From Caulobacter sp. BK020 (GTDB lineage: Bacteria; Pseudomonadota; Alphaproteobacteria; Caulobacterales; Caulobacteraceae), in NCBI RefSeq assembly GCF_004342605.1, contig NZ_SLZL01000001.1, forward strand, positions 124,001 to 188,000: a stretch of DNA of 64,000 nt, given 5' to 3'. This document shows, piece after piece, positions 48,395-57,621 of this stretch. Both the position numbers and the translations under genes were made by a program. Below the pieces are notes generated by a model that was not told the DNA's origin, ran no database searches, and saw nothing but the letters and a program-made list of their open reading frames with translations. The first letter of the stretch is position 1. Each line of letters starts with the position of its first letter.

Positions 48395-49474
48395 CTAAGC
48401 CCCCGCCTTCCTGGCGAAGTCCCAAGCCCCCCGGGCCAGCACCGGGACCCGCGCCTCCATCAGCTCGGCGTGGGCGCTGGCGGCGGTGCCGTCGCGCACG
48501 CGGCCGACGATGCCCTGGCAGATGCCGGCCAGGCGGAACAGGTTGTAGCTGAAGTACCAGTCCAGGTTCGGCAGGCCGTCGCGGCCGGTCAGCCGGCAGT
48601 ACTGGGCCACGGCCTCGTCGATGGTCGGCACGCCATAGGCGGTCAGGTCGGCGATCTCGGCCAGGCCGCCGCGCTGGTCGGACGGCATCACCCAGTTCAT
48701 CAGGAAGTAGCTGAAGTCGGCCAGCGGGTTGCCCAGGGTCGACAGCTCCCAGTCCAGGACCGCCACCACCCTGGGCTCGGTGGGGTGCAGGATCATGTTG
48801 TCCAGCCGGTAGTCGCCATGGACGATCGCGGTGGCGTCATCGGCCGGGCAGGTGGCCGGCAGCCAGTCGATCAGCCGGTCCATCTCCTCGATCACCTTGG
48901 TCTCCGACGCCTTGTACTGCTTGGTCCAGCGGTCGATCTGGCGGGCGAAGTAGTTGCCGGGCTTGCCGTAGTCGGCCAGGCCCACGGCGGCGTAGTCGAC
49001 GGTGTGCAGGGCCGCCAGGGTGGCGATCTGCGCCTCGTAGATCGCCCGGCGTTCGGCCGGCGCGTAGTCGGGCAGGGTCCCGTCCCACAGGATCCGCCCT
49101 TCGACATTGTCCATCACGTAGAAGATCGTGCCGATCACGGCCTCGTCCAGGCACAGGGCGTAGGCCCTGGCGACGGGGAAGCTGGCCTTGTTCAGGCCCG
49201 AGATCACCTTGAACTCGCGGTCGACGGCGTGGGCGCTGGGCAGCAGCTTGCCCGGCGGCTTGCGGCGCAGGACGTACTTCCTGGTCGGCGTGACCAGCTG
49301 ATAGGTCGGGTTGGACTGGCCGCCCTTGAACTGGCGCACCTCCAGCGGCCCCTGGTAGCCCTCGACGTTGGCCTCCAGCCAGGCCGCCAGCCGGGCCTCG
49401 TCGATGGCGTGGCGCGGGTCGATGGGCTTGGTCCCGGAATTGAGGTCCTGGGCGGACGGTTCGGCCGCGGCCAT
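48395..49474 (-). CDS. Phosphotransferase (APH-fold) family protein
   Basis: 359 residues from MAAAEPSAQDLNSGTK. Aminoglycoside-phosphotransferase-like kinase fold: FKGGQSNPTYQL (P-loop-like), KYVLRRKPPGKLLPSAHAVDREFKVI, catalytic HGDYRLDNMILHP (the Brenner motif, about residues 218-224) and metal-binding DWELSTLGNPLADFSY. This subfamily resembles the N-terminal kinase domain of acyl-CoA-dehydrogenase-linked (ACAD10/11-type) proteins, which act on fatty-acid intermediates, and is not an antibiotic resistance gene by itself. No acyl-CoA dehydrogenase gene is adjacent. Confidence 0.9.
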   Translation of the reverse strand: MAAAEPSAQDLNSGTKPIDPRHAIDEARLAAWLEANVEGYQGPLEVRQFKGGQSNPTYQLVTPTRKYVLRRKPPGKLLPSAHAVDREFKVISGLNKASFPVARAYALCLDEAVIGTIFYVMDNVEGRILWDGTLPDYAPAERRAIYEAQIATLAALHTVDYAAVGLADYGKPGNYFARQIDRWTKQYKASETKVIEEMDRLIDWLPATCPADDATAIVHGDYRLDNMILHPTEPRVVAVLDWELSTLGNPLADFSYFLMNWVMPSDQRGGLAEIADLTAYGVPTIDEAVAQYCRLTGRDGLPNLDWYFSYNLFRLAGICQGIVGRVRDGTAASAHAELMEARVPVLARGAWDFARKAGA

Positions 49475-49771
49475 GCGCTTACTCCCCAACGCTTGTTTGA
49501 ATGGACATTAGGGCCTGGGCGCCGCGACGCAAGTCTCCGTGGGCCTTGAGCCGTCCATCGAAAGCCGGTTACAAGGGCGGCGTCGAAAAAGGGCCATGGA
49601 CCGGACAAGGTAAGCCCGGTCGCTTCGCGCGTCGAAGAACCTGTACCCTCGCCTCACGGCTGGGACCCACGACGAGACGACGGCGCATCGTGCGCCGCCG
49701 GCTCGGCGTGCGTGGTCCGTTTGTCGTCTTTCGAGCCCCGTCGCGCCGCGCCTCACATCAAGGAGAGCGCC
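49475..49771. other. Divergent intergenic region with one hairpin
   Basis: 297 bases between the phosphotransferase (minus) and VOC (plus) genes. The only notable structure is a hairpin CGGCGCA-TCG-TGCGCCG at 49681-49697. An AAGGAGAG ribosome site precedes the VOC gene. No further gene is seen. Confidence 0.6.
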
Positions 49772-50131
49772 ATGCGCCTGAACCATATCGACCTGCCCGT
49801 GCCCGACGTCGCCGCGACGCGGGACTTCTTCGAGACCTGGCTGGGCTTCACCCACGAGCGGACCCTGGGTCGGGACGGCCTGGCCATCCTCCGCGACGCC
49901 GCCGGCCTGGTGCTGGTGCTCAGCCGCCTGCGCCGCGACGGGGCCCAGACCTGGCCGATCCCGTTCCATATCGGCTTCCACCTGGAGAGCCCGGCGGCGG
50001 TCTCCGCGCTGCAGGCCCGGATGGCGGCCGGCGGCCTCGCCGTCGAGCCGCCGACGATGCAGCACGGCGCGTTCGCCTTCTACCTGACCGCGCCGGGCGA
50101 CATCCTGGTGGAGGTGGCGCACCGGCCGTAG
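49772..50131 (+). CDS. VOC (glyoxalase/bleomycin-resistance) family protein
   Basis: 119 residues. MRLNHIDLPVPDVAATRDFFETWLGFTHERTLGRDGLAILRDAAGLVLVLS is the first beta-alpha-beta-beta-beta unit and FHIGFHLESPAAVSALQARMAAGGL ... GAFAFYLTAPGDILVEVAHRP is the second. Histidine and glutamate in the usual metal-ligand positions (H5 and E of VEVAH) are present, so a divalent-metal enzyme is possible. It has a strong ribosome site. The substrate cannot be read from sequence. Confidence 0.88.
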   Translation: MRLNHIDLPVPDVAATRDFFETWLGFTHERTLGRDGLAILRDAAGLVLVLSRLRRDGAQTWPIPFHIGFHLESPAAVSALQARMAAGGLAVEPPTMQHGAFAFYLTAPGDILVEVAHRP

Positions 50132-50146
50132 CGCCGTGCGCGGGAC

Positions 50147-50172
50147 GGGGACAGGCGCATGCGCCTGTCCCC
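50147..50172. repeat. Dispersed palindrome, family A (perfect copy)
   Basis: Identical 26-base palindrome to 29047-29072, between convergent VOC and purD genes, starting 15 bases after the VOC stop and ending 6 bases before the purD stop. Confidence 0.92.
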
Positions 50173-50178
50173 GGCGGG

Positions 50179-51462
50179 TCAATGCTGGCTCAGCGCCCGC
50201 CAGCCGATGTCGGTGCGGTAGAACCCGCCCTCCAGCGACACCGTCCCCAGGGCGGCGTAGGCCACGTCGCGGGCCTCGTGCAGGGTCGCGCCCAGGGCGC
50301 AGACGTTCAGCACCCGGCCGCCGGACGCCACCAGGCGGCCCTCGGCGTCGCGCGCCGTGCCGGCGTGGAAGATCACCGCCTCGCCGCCGAACTCGCTGTC
50401 GGCCCCCTGGATCAGGCCGCCGGTCTTCGGCGCGTCGGGATAGCCCTGCGCGGCCAGCACCACGCAGATCGCCGCCTCCTCGCGCCACACCGGCGGCGCG
50501 GCGGACGCCAGCTCCCCCTTCGCGGCGGCCAGCAGCAGCGGCGCCAGGTCGCTTTCCAGCCGCAGCATCAGGGTCTGGCACTCGGGGTCGCCGAAGCGGG
50601 CGTTGTACTCGACCAGCTTGGGCCCCTGCTCCGTCAGCATCAGCCCGGCATAGAGCACGCCGACATAGGGACAGCCCTCGGCCGCCATGCCGGCCACGGT
50701 GGGCAGGACGAGCTCGCGCCAGGCCTGGTCGACCAGGGCCGGGGTCAGGACCGGCGGCGGCGAATAGGTGCCCATGCCGCCGGTGTTGGGGCCTTCGTCG
50801 CCGTCATAGGCCCGCTTGTGGTCCTGGGCCGCGCCGAACAGCACGGCGGTCTTGCCGTCGCAGATCGCGAACAGCGAGGCCTCCTCGCCGTGCATGAATT
50901 CCTCGATCACCACCCGCGCCCCGGCCGAGCCGAAGCGGCCGCCCAGCATGTCGAGCACGGCGGCGTCGGCCTCGTCGCGCGTGGCGGCGATCACCACGCC
51001 CTTGCCGGCCGCCAGACCGTCGGCCTTGATCACGAACGGCGCGGCCAGGGTGTCGAGGAAGACGCCGGCCGAGGCCGCGTCGGTGAACACCCCATAGGCC
51101 GCCGTCGGCAGGCCGTGGCGAGCGCAGAAGTCCTTGGTGAAGGCCTTGCTGGTCTCCAGCCGCGCGGCCTGGGCGCTGCCGCCGAAACAGGGGATCCCGA
51201 CCTTGGCCAGTTCGTCGGCCAGGCCGGCCTCCAGCGCCGATTCCGGACCGACCACCACCAGGTCGGCCGCGATCTCGCGGGCCAGGGCGACCAAGCCGGC
51301 CACGTCGGTGACCTTCACGGCGCGCAGCTCGGCGACCTGCTCGACGCCCGGATTGCCCGGCGCGGCCACCAGGCGGCCGCACAGCGGCGACTGGGCGATC
51401 TTCCAGGCCAGGGCGTGCTCGCGCCCCCCGGACCCCACGAGCAGGATGTTCAGCTTTTCCAT
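50179..51462 (-). CDS. purD: Phosphoribosylamine-glycine ligase
   Basis: 427 residues. Second step of de novo purine synthesis. ATP-grasp enzyme: [26 protein letters not shown] at the start, [20 protein letters not shown], the ATP loop [17 protein letters not shown] (about 135-150), and [16 protein letters not shown] plus [37 protein letters not shown] at the active site. Full length and typical. The 321 bases upstream contain a family D repeat and a lone TTATCCACA (51522-51530). Confidence 0.98.
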   Translation of the reverse strand: MEKLNILLVGSGGREHALAWKIAQSPLCGRLVAAPGNPGVEQVAELRAVKVTDVAGLVALAREIAADLVVVGPESALEAGLADELAKVGIPCFGGSAQAARLETSKAFTKDFCARHGLPTAAYGVFTDAASAGVFLDTLAAPFVIKADGLAAGKGVVIAATRDEADAAVLDMLGGRFGSAGARVVIEEFMHGEEASLFAICDGKTAVLFGAAQDHKRAYDGDEGPNTGGMGTYSPPPVLTPALVDQAWRELVLPTVAGMAAEGCPYVGVLYAGLMLTEQGPKLVEYNARFGDPECQTLMLRLESDLAPLLLAAAKGELASAAPPVWREEAAICVVLAAQGYPDAPKTGGLIQGADSEFGGEAVIFHAGTARDAEGRLVASGGRVLNVCALGATLHEARDVAYAALGTVSLEGGFYRTDIGWRALSQH

Positions 51463-51783
51463 GAGGCGGGGATGTCGCGCGGGGGCGGCGCGGGGTCAAG
51501 GCAGGTCGTGCACGGCGAAAGTTATCCACAGGGTCGCGACCAAGGACGCGCCCTCGCGGCGCGCGGCCCCCTCCGGCCCTTCGGGCCACCTCCCCCAGAG
51601 GGGGAGGATCGTCGACCGGCCGCCGCGCTGCCTAGCTGCTCCCCCTCTGGGGGAGCTGTCGGCGAAGCCGACTGAGGGGGTTTATCCCCGCACTCTTCAA
51701 ACCCGACCCCAACGAAATCAACGCCCTACAGGAAAACGCACGTTTCCTATCCCCACTGTCCGGGACGGCCGCATCCTTGAGGC
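51463..51783. other. Intergenic region upstream of purD with family D repeat
   Basis: 321 bases without a convincing gene. The 51567-51680 stretch is the family D repeat, about 114 bases bounded by CCCCCTCCGGCCC and a GGGGG run, with inner TCCCCCAGAGGGGGA and TCCCCCTCTGGGGGA palindromes. A second copy is at 53072-53170, inverted. The purD promoter should lie between 51463 and 51566. Confidence 0.7.
51567..51680. repeat. Dispersed palindromic repeat, family D copy 1
   Basis: About 114 bases starting CCCCCTCCGGCCCTTCGGGC. Inner arms are TCCCCCAGAGGGGGA and TCCCCCTCTGGGGGA. It shares its CCCCCAGAGGGGG core with family C but has different ends. Its inverted relative is at 53072-53170. Confidence 0.88.
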
Positions 51784-52128
51784 ATGACCCACACCGACAT
51801 CCCCACCCGCTGCCTCGCCCTGCAACTGAAGCTGATGGACGCCCTCGACGCGGCCTGGGCGACCCTCGAACGCACCCACGACCCCGCCGAGATCCGCAAG
51901 GTTCGCGACCGGGCCAAGGCCATCGGCGAGCTGGCGGCCATGGCCCGCAAGGTGGCGCAGATGACCCCCACCGTGCGCAAGCCGCCGGTCGACGTCCTCA
52001 CCGCCGGCCTGGCCGCTGTCCAGGGCGGGGCCGACCTGGGCGTCATGGCTGGGCCCGTGGCGGCCCAGGCCGAGCACGCCCGGCGGGCCCTGGACAAGCT
52101 GAAGGGCGGTCGGCGCGGGCGGCTGTGA
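51784..52128 (+). CDS. Conserved hypothetical helical protein
   Basis: 114 residues: MTHTDIPTRCLALQLKLMDALDAAWATLERTHDPAEIRKVRDRAKAIGELAAMARKVAQMTP, then VRKPPVDVLTAGLAAVQGGADLGVMAGPVAAQAEHARRALDKLKGGRRGRL. Almost entirely helical with a basic C-terminus. No membrane helix, no metal or catalytic motif. I do not recognise a family; it is a Caulobacterales-type small protein. It has no clear neighbour relationship. Confidence 0.6.
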   Translation: MTHTDIPTRCLALQLKLMDALDAAWATLERTHDPAEIRKVRDRAKAIGELAAMARKVAQMTPTVRKPPVDVLTAGLAAVQGGADLGVMAGPVAAQAEHARRALDKLKGGRRGRL

Positions 52129-52238
52129 GCCCGTTTGGCGACCCTATCCTTCAACACAGCTGAACGATGCTGCGCTCGCTTTCGAATGGCCAAGGCGTCG
52201 CCGATCGCCGCAAGCTCGGGGTCTCACAGGAGGCGACG

Positions 52239-53039
52239 ATGCGACTGATCCGGACCGTGCTGATGGCCGCCGCCCTGTCGCCCGCCGCGACCCACGGGGC
52301 TCCGGCGCCGGCGGGGGCGAACGCCACGCCCGCCGACGCCGTGCGGCTCTATGGCGAGGCGATCGCCGAGCGGGACCCCGCCAAGCTGGCGCGCGCCTTC
52401 CAGCCCAGCGCCATCGCCTATGAGGTCGATGGCGGGACGGTCGCCGCCACCTACCAGGCCCAGTGGAAGGCCCGCCTGGCCAAGGCGCCGGAGCCACCGG
52501 AGCCGTCGGGACCACCCCCGGCGATCGAACGGATCGACGCGGGCGCGACCACCGCCCTGGCCAGACTGCGCTCGGTCCGCGACGGCCGGCCGCTGGTCAA
52601 CTACGTGCTGCTGGCCCGGCTGGCGGGCGGCTGGCGCATCGTCGGAACGCTCCGCCAAGCGGACCCGGCCGAAAGCCCGGCCTCGGCGGCGGGCGTGGCC
52701 GGGGTGGTCGACGACAAGTTCGAGGCCGACCGCGGCTGGGACGAGGCCCGGCTCGGCCAGACCCTGGATCCCCGCGCCCTGGTCATGAGCGTCGAGGACG
52801 GCGAGTTCGTCGCCGCCTCGGCAGTCGAGTGGCGCGCGCGCTATGTGGACCGGCGCAGGACCTCGCCGGGCGCGCGGTTCAAGGTCACCAGCCGCCTGGT
52901 CGACGCCCAGGGCGACATCGGCATGGCCCGCTGGTCGTTCCGCACCGACAGCGGCGAATGGACCGACCGCGCGCTGATGCTGCGGACGGCCTCGGGGTGG
53001 CGGATGGCGGCGCTGCTGTTTGTCCGGGAAGCGCCGTAG
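52239..53039 (+). CDS. Exported protein with two NTF2/SnoaL-like domains
   Basis: 266 residues from MRLIRTVLMAAALSPAATHG, a signal peptide, with AGGAGG a few bases upstream of the ATG. Two related halves (about 30-130 and 140-265) each contain the NTF2-like cone: ATPADAVRLYGEAIAERDPAKLARAFQPSAIAYEVDGG, then AGGWRIVGTLRQA, and in the second half DDKFEADRGWDEARLGQTLDPRALVMSVEDGEF and TASGWRMAALLFVREA. Function unknown; such domains bind small hydrophobic molecules. It is a lone gene flanked by family D repeats. Confidence 0.75.
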   Translation: MRLIRTVLMAAALSPAATHGAPAPAGANATPADAVRLYGEAIAERDPAKLARAFQPSAIAYEVDGGTVAATYQAQWKARLAKAPEPPEPSGPPPAIERIDAGATTALARLRSVRDGRPLVNYVLLARLAGGWRIVGTLRQADPAESPASAAGVAGVVDDKFEADRGWDEARLGQTLDPRALVMSVEDGEFVAASAVEWRARYVDRRRTSPGARFKVTSRLVDAQGDIGMARWSFRTDSGEWTDRALMLRTASGWRMAALLFVREAP

Positions 53040-53071
53040 CTGGGGGCCCTTGATCCTGACCTGCGGGAGGA

Positions 53072-53170
53072 CCCCCTCAGTCGCTCCGCGACAGCTCCCC
53101 CAGAGGAGGAGCATCTGCTCGGCGTAGCTCCTCCCCCTCTGGGGGAGGTGGCCCGAAGGGCCGGAGGGGG
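53072..53170. repeat. Dispersed palindromic repeat, family D copy 2 (inverted)
   Basis: About 99 bases from CCCCCTCAGTCGCTCCGCGA to a GGCCGGAGGGGG end, with a CTCCCCCAGAGGAGGAG core and TCCCCCTCTGGGGGA. Opposite orientation to 51567-51680. Begins 33 bases after the stop at 53039. Confidence 0.88.
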
Positions 53171-53227
53171 CCTCGCGGCAGGGTGTCGTCAGGCGATGAG
53201 GGCGCCCCCCGCCCGCGGCGAGGTCTC

Positions 53228-53372
53228 GCCTTAAAACCTTGATGGCGAGCCTGCTCTGGCGTCTGGCCGAGTCAAGGACGACGCACCGCGTCGCCGCGAC
53301 GCGGCCGCCGGAGGCGGTCCTTGACTCGGCCAGACGCCAGAGCTCCGATCCACCAAGGGTTTAAGGTGAGGC
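53228..53372. repeat. Long inverted repeat with perfect 27-bp inner arms
   Basis: An imperfect palindrome of about 145 bases in a 380-base gap. Outer arms: GCCTTAAAACCTTGATGG at 53228-53245 against CCACCAAGGGTTTAAGG at the right, 15 of 17 matched. Inner arms: 53253-53279 against 53317-53343, perfect over 27 bases. Inside is another hairpin (CCGCGTCG / CGACGCGG). No gene inside. This is an extended hairpin or a MITE-type element; only one copy is seen in the window. Confidence 0.8.
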
Positions 53373-53419
53373 CCATCCGCCGAGCGGATGGGGCTGCGGA
53401 CCAAGCCGCCACGGACGCC

Positions 53420-53944
53420 TCAAGTCCGGCAGGGGCTCTCGTCGATCGCGGCCTTGGCCGAAGGGTAGCCACCGTCCGCGGCCTTGTGGAACCACCGCAG
53501 GGCCGCAGCGCAATCCTTAGGCGTTCCTTGGCCCGTTTCGTAGGCGTGACCCAAATTGACAAAGGCCTCCATCGCGCCGGCGTCGGCCGCCTGCGTCATC
53601 AGGAGAAACGCCTGATGGTCATCCTTCGGCACGCCCATGCCGTTCTTATACATCACGGCAAGATTGTTCTGGGCAGCGGTGTTTCCCTGGTCAGCCGCCT
53701 TGCGGTACCATTGGGCGGCCTTGCCGTAGTCCTTGGGCACACCCAGGCCCAAGAGATAGAGCCGGCCGAGATAGGACTGAGCGGTGGGATCTCCCTGTTC
53801 AGCGGCAGGTGTCCAAAGCTTCAGGGCCTTGGCGTAGTCCCCGCCCTTGGCCGCCTCCAACCCATCTTCGACGGGTCCCGCGCAGGCCACGCCGACAAGG
53901 CACGAAGCCACGACCACACCCAACATAAATCGACGCATCTTCAT
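53420..53944 (-). CDS. Exported Sel1-repeat protein
   Basis: 174 residues with a signal peptide (MLGVVVASCLVGVACA). Its C-terminal half has about three Sel1-like repeats of 36 residues: GDPTAQSYLGRLYLLGLGVPKDYGKAAQWYRKAADQG, NTAAQNNLAVMYKNGMGVPKDDHQAFLLMTQAADAG and AMEAFVNLGHAYETGQGTPKDCAAALRWFHKAAD. Each has the A-x-x-x-L-G and G-x-G-V/T-P-K-D pattern. Sel1 repeats are protein-interaction solenoids. The signal peptide cysteine could be a lipoprotein site. Divergence from neighbours is not obvious; the gene precedes phoB in the same direction. Confidence 0.9.
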   Translation of the reverse strand: MKMRRFMLGVVVASCLVGVACAGPVEDGLEAAKGGDYAKALKLWTPAAEQGDPTAQSYLGRLYLLGLGVPKDYGKAAQWYRKAADQGNTAAQNNLAVMYKNGMGVPKDDHQAFLLMTQAADAGAMEAFVNLGHAYETGQGTPKDCAAALRWFHKAADGGYPSAKAAIDESPCRT

Positions 53945-53990
53945 ATCGAGAGATGGGACACGAATTCAGCTTGGCTGCAAGCCGCCGCCC

Positions 53991-54683
53991 CTACGCCGCG
54001 TCCAAATCCAGCGAATACCCCGCCGACCGCACCGTCCGGATCGGATCCCCGTCCACATCCCCGTTCAGCGCCTTGCGCAGCCGCCCGATGTGGACGTCCA
54101 CGGTCCGCGCCTCGACATAGACGTCCGAGCCCCAGACGGCGTCCAGCAGCTGTTCGCGGCTGAACACCCGGCCCGGGTGCTGCATCAGGTAGTCGAGCAG
54201 GCGGAACTCGGTGGGGCCCAGGTGGACCTCCTTGCCCTGGCGCTTCACGCGGTGGGCGACGCGGTCGATGACGATGTCGCCGACCGTGATGCGGTCGTCG
54301 GCCAGGCCCGGGCGGATGCGGCGCAGCACGGCGCGGACGCGGGCGGTCAGCTCGATCATCGAGAACGGCTTGACCACATAGTCGTCGGCCCCGGTGTCGA
54401 GGCCGCGGATCCGGTCGCTCTCCTCGCCGCGCGCCGTCAGCATGATGATCGGCACGTTGCGGGTCTCGCTGCGGCCGCGCAGGCGACGGCAGACCTCGAT
54501 GCCCGAGACCTTGGGCAGCATCCAGTCGAGGACCACCAGGTCGGGGGCGCGCTCGGAGGCCATGGTCAGGGCCTCCTCGCCGTCGCCGGCCACGCCGACG
54601 ACATAGCCTTCCTTGTCGAGATTGTAGTGCAGCAGAGTGGCCAGGGCGTCTTCGTCTTCGACCACCAGAACGTAAGGAGTCAC
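53991..54683 (-). CDS. phoB: Phosphate regulon response regulator
   Basis: 230 residues. Receiver domain with acidic pair ED (9-10), phosphoacceptor aspartate about 53 (VVLDWMLPKVSG) and the conserved Thr/Lys region (GADDYVVKPFS), then an OmpR-type winged helix (about 130-228: LGPTEFRLLDYLMQHPGRVFSREQLLDAVWG, YVEARTVDVHIGRLRKAL). Activated by PhoR under phosphate limitation and binds Pho boxes such as that before pstC. Last gene of the Pho cluster, after phoU. Confidence 0.97.
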   Translation of the reverse strand: MTPYVLVVEDEDALATLLHYNLDKEGYVVGVAGDGEEALTMASERAPDLVVLDWMLPKVSGIEVCRRLRGRSETRNVPIIMLTARGEESDRIRGLDTGADDYVVKPFSMIELTARVRAVLRRIRPGLADDRITVGDIVIDRVAHRVKRQGKEVHLGPTEFRLLDYLMQHPGRVFSREQLLDAVWGSDVYVEARTVDVHIGRLRKALNGDVDGDPIRTVRSAGYSLDLDAA

Positions 54684-54701
54684 TTGCGCTGGCCCTCTTT
54701 C

Positions 54702-55391
54702 TTACTTCGACAGCTCAAGCTTGGGACGCTGGGAGACGATCTCCTCGCCGGTCAGCTCGAAATGGATGATCTCGGCGATGTTGGTGGCGTGGTCGCCGAT
54801 GCGCTCGAGGTTCTTGGCGACGAACAGCAGGTGGGCGCACGGATTGATCGTCCGGGGGTCGCCCATCATGTAGGTCAGCAGTTCGCGGAAGATGGCGTTG
54901 TAGTGCTCGTCGACCTCCTCGTCGCGGCCCCACACGCCGATGGCGCGCTGGAGGTCCGAGGCGGTGTAGGCGTCCAGCACGTCCTTCAGCCGGCCCTGGA
55001 CCAGGCGGCCCATCCGCTCGATCGAGCGGGTCAGGGCGCTCATCGGGTCGGCCTCGGTCAGGATCAGGGCGCGCTTGCCGATGTTCTTGGCCATGTCGCC
55101 GCAGCGTTCCAGGCTCATCGAGATCTTCAGGGCGGCCACGGCGTGGCGCAGGTCCACGGCCATCGGCTGGCGCAGGGCGATCAGCCGGAAGGCCTTGCGC
55201 TCGATCTCGCCCTGCAGGGTGTCGAGCCGCTCGTCGCGGGCGACGACCTGCTGGGCCAGGGGCGCGTCGCGGCGGGCGATGCAGTCGATGGCGTCGGCGA
55301 CCTGGGCCTCGGCCAGGCCGCCCATGCGGGTGACCTCGGCCGTGAGGTGGTTCAGCTCTTCGCCGTAGGATTTGACGGTATGTTCGGTCAT
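54702..55391 (-). CDS. phoU: Phosphate uptake regulator PhoU
   Basis: 229 residues of mostly helical sequence with two PhoU repeats. The metal-binding motif E-x-x-x-D appears as ERCGDMAKNIGKRAL (about residue 93) and again as ERIGDHATNIAEIIH (about 195), as in all PhoU proteins. It links the Pst transporter to PhoR, keeping the kinase quiet when phosphate is plentiful. 18 bases downstream of pstB and 18 upstream of phoB. Confidence 0.96.
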   Translation of the reverse strand: MTEHTVKSYGEELNHLTAEVTRMGGLAEAQVADAIDCIARRDAPLAQQVVARDERLDTLQGEIERKAFRLIALRQPMAVDLRHAVAALKISMSLERCGDMAKNIGKRALILTEADPMSALTRSIERMGRLVQGRLKDVLDAYTASDLQRAIGVWGRDEEVDEHYNAIFRELLTYMMGDPRTINPCAHLLFVAKNLERIGDHATNIAEIIHFELTGEEIVSQRPKLELSK

Positions 55392-55409
55392 CGCTTCTGA
55401 TCCTGCCGG

Positions 55410-56255
55410 TTAGCCGAAGCGGCCGGTGATGTAGTCCTGGGTGCGGGTGTCGCGAGGATTGGTGAACATCTCCTCGGTCGGACCGCTCTCGACCAGCTTG
55501 CCCAGGTGGAAGAAGGCGGTCTTCTGCGACACGCGGGCGGCCTGGGCCATCGAGTGGGTGACGATGACGATGCAGTACTGGCTGCGCAGCTCGTCGATCA
55601 GCTCCTCGATCTTGGCGGTGGCGATCGGGTCGAGGGCCGAGCAGGGCTCGTCCATCAGGATCACCTCCGGCGAGACGGCGATGGCGCGGGCGATGACCAG
55701 GCGCTGCTGCTGGCCGCCGGACAGGCCGGTGCCGGGCTGGTGCAGGCGGTCGGAGACCTCGTTCCACAGGCCGGCCTTCTTCAGGCTGCTCTCGACGATG
55801 GCCTCCAGCTCGTCCTTGCGCGAGGCCAGGCCATGGATCTTGGGGCCGTAGGCGACGTTCTCGAAGATCGTCTTGGGGAACGGGTTCGGCTTCTGGAACA
55901 CCATGCCGACGCGCGAGCGCAGCACCACCGGATCGACCGTCTTGGCGTTGACGTCGGCCCCGTCGATCTCGATCGAGCCCACGACCCTGGCCGAGGGGAT
56001 GGTGTCGTTCATCCGGTTGATGCAGCGCAGGAAGGTCGACTTGCCGCAACCCGACGGGCCGATGAAGGCCGTGACCGACTTGGCCGGCACGTCCAGGCTG
56101 ACGTCGAACAGCGCCTGCTTCTCGCCGTAGAAGACGTTGACGTCGCGGGCGCGGATCTTGAACTCGCCGGTGGTCACGTGGCCGTGGCCGGCGGGGATGG
56201 CGGCCGCCAGGGCGGGCGCGTGAGCGATGGTGTCATCGCGGTTTTCGGTCGGCAT
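55410..56255 (-). CDS. pstB: Phosphate ABC transporter ATPase
   Basis: 281 residues from MPTENRDD. An ATG at 56303 would add 16 residues; the chosen start has a GGGA-type ribosome site and a hydrophilic N-terminus. ATPase motifs: Walker [12 protein letters not shown] (about residues 62-72), signature [15 protein letters not shown], Walker [16 protein letters not shown] and the H-loop [43 protein letters not shown] is typical PstB. Powers high-affinity phosphate uptake. Confidence 0.95.
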   Translation of the reverse strand: MPTENRDDTIAHAPALAAAIPAGHGHVTTGEFKIRARDVNVFYGEKQALFDVSLDVPAKSVTAFIGPSGCGKSTFLRCINRMNDTIPSARVVGSIEIDGADVNAKTVDPVVLRSRVGMVFQKPNPFPKTIFENVAYGPKIHGLASRKDELEAIVESSLKKAGLWNEVSDRLHQPGTGLSGGQQQRLVIARAIAVSPEVILMDEPCSALDPIATAKIEELIDELRSQYCIVIVTHSMAQAARVSQKTAFFHLGKLVESGPTEEMFTNPRDTRTQDYITGRFG

Positions 56256-56307
56256 GGCGTGTCCCAGCGAAAGGCAGGAAGCGAGGGGATTGAGGAGGCG
56301 CATCAGT

Positions 56308-57621
56308 CTACCACCGGCGTTCGAAGCGGCGGCGCAGGATCACCGCGGCGGCGTTCATGACGATCATGAAGACCAGCAGCACGATGATGGCGGCGGCGGT
56401 GCGTTCGTGGAAGGCGCGCTCGGAGGCGTTCTCCCAGATGAACACCTGGACCGGCAGCACGGTGGCCGAGCTGGTGAAGCTTTCCGGCGCGCCGGGCACG
56501 AAGGCGACCATGCCGATCATCAGCAGGGGCGCGGTCTCGCCCAGGGCGTGGGCCAGCGACAGGATGGCGCCGGTCATCACGCCGGGCATGGCCAGCGGCA
56601 GCACATGGTGGAAGACGGTCTGGGCCTTGGAGGCGCCCACGCCCAGGGCGGCTTCGCGGATCGACGGCGGCACCGCCTTCAGCGCGCTGCGGGTGGCGAT
56701 GATCACGGTCGGCAGGGCCATCAGGGCCAGGACCAGGCCGCCGACCAGCGGCGAGCCGCGCGGCACGTGCAGCCAGTTGATGAACAGGGCCAGGCCCAGC
56801 AGGCCGTAGACGATCGACGGCACGGCGGCCAGGTTGTTGATGTTGACCTCGATGATGTCGGTCCAGCGGTTCTTCGGGGCGAACTCCTCAAGATAGACCG
56901 CGGCCATCACCCCGACCGGGATGGCGATCAGGGCGGTGATGACCAGCATCATGGCCGAGCCGATCACCGCGCCCCAGACGCCGGCCTGCTCGGGCTCGGT
57001 GGAGTCGGAATTGGTGAAGAACTGGGTGTTGAAGCCGGTCTTGACGGTGCCGTCCTTCTTCAGGCGGTCCAGCCAGTCCAGCTGCTGGTTGTCGAGCTTG
57101 CGGTCTTCCTCCGCCGTCGAGCGCTTGATCTCGCCCTTGTAGTAGAGGTCGGCGTCGGCCTTGACCGAGCCGGTGACCTCGACGGTCTTGCCGATCAGCG
57201 AGTGGTCCTTCTTGACCCTCTGCAGCAGCTGGTTGCCGAAGTCGCGCGAGACCAGGGCCTGGACCTTGCTGGACACCGTACCCAGGTCGTCGTCCTGCAC
57301 GCCCAGCTTCTTCATCATCGCCTCGGCGACGATATAGTCGTAGTTGACCCCTTCCAGGGCGCTGGTGTCGATCCGCTCGGGGTTCAGATAGACCGGCACG
57401 GTCAGGGTGTGGGTCTCGAAGGTCGAGTAGCCCTGGACCAGGATGCGGCCGACCAGCACGACCAGGAAGATCATGGCGACGACGATCGCCGCGACGCCCT
57501 GGGCGCGGAACAGCTTCTCGGAACGGTGGCGCTTCTTCAGCAGGGCGTCGCGGGCGGACAGGCTCGGACGGGCCGGCGCGCCGGGGGTGATGCCCGATGG
57601 GGACAGGGACGCGTCAGTCAT
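56308..57621 (-). CDS. pstA: Phosphate ABC transporter permease PstA
   Basis: 437 residues, longer than the roughly 290 of E. coli PstA because of an N-terminal extension with one membrane helix (about 40-62) and a periplasmic domain. This is the DUF3333-type N-terminal region of alphaproteobacterial PstA. The permease core with EAA loop ([33 protein letters not shown]) is intact. Overlaps pstC by 8 bases. Confidence 0.95.
   Translation of the reverse strand: MTDASLSPSGITPGAPARPSLSARDALLKKRHRSEKLFRAQGVAAIVVAMIFLVVLVGRILVQGYSTFETHTLTVPVYLNPERIDTSALEGVNYDYIVAEAMMKKLGVQDDDLGTVSSKVQALVSRDFGNQLLQRVKKDHSLIGKTVEVTGSVKADADLYYKGEIKRSTAEEDRKLDNQQLDWLDRLKKDGTVKTGFNTQFFTNSDSTEPEQAGVWGAVIGSAMMLVITALIAIPVGVMAAVYLEEFAPKNRWTDIIEVNINNLAAVPSIVYGLLGLALFINWLHVPRGSPLVGGLVLALMALPTVIIATRSALKAVPPSIREAALGVGASKAQTVFHHVLPLAMPGVMTGAILSLAHALGETAPLLMIGMVAFVPGAPESFTSSATVLPVQVFIWENASERAFHERTAAAIIVLLVFMIVMNAAAVILRRRFERRW

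Noticed and set aside
49600..49720. A tRNA-like segment in the VOC upstream region
   Set aside because: No cloverleaf or T-loop GGTTCGA motif; only a simple hairpin at 49681-49697.
51522..51530. TTATCCACA, a perfect DnaA-box sequence
   Set aside because: A single box with no AT-rich unwinding region, no second box and no dnaA/dnaN neighbour. Not evidence of an origin.
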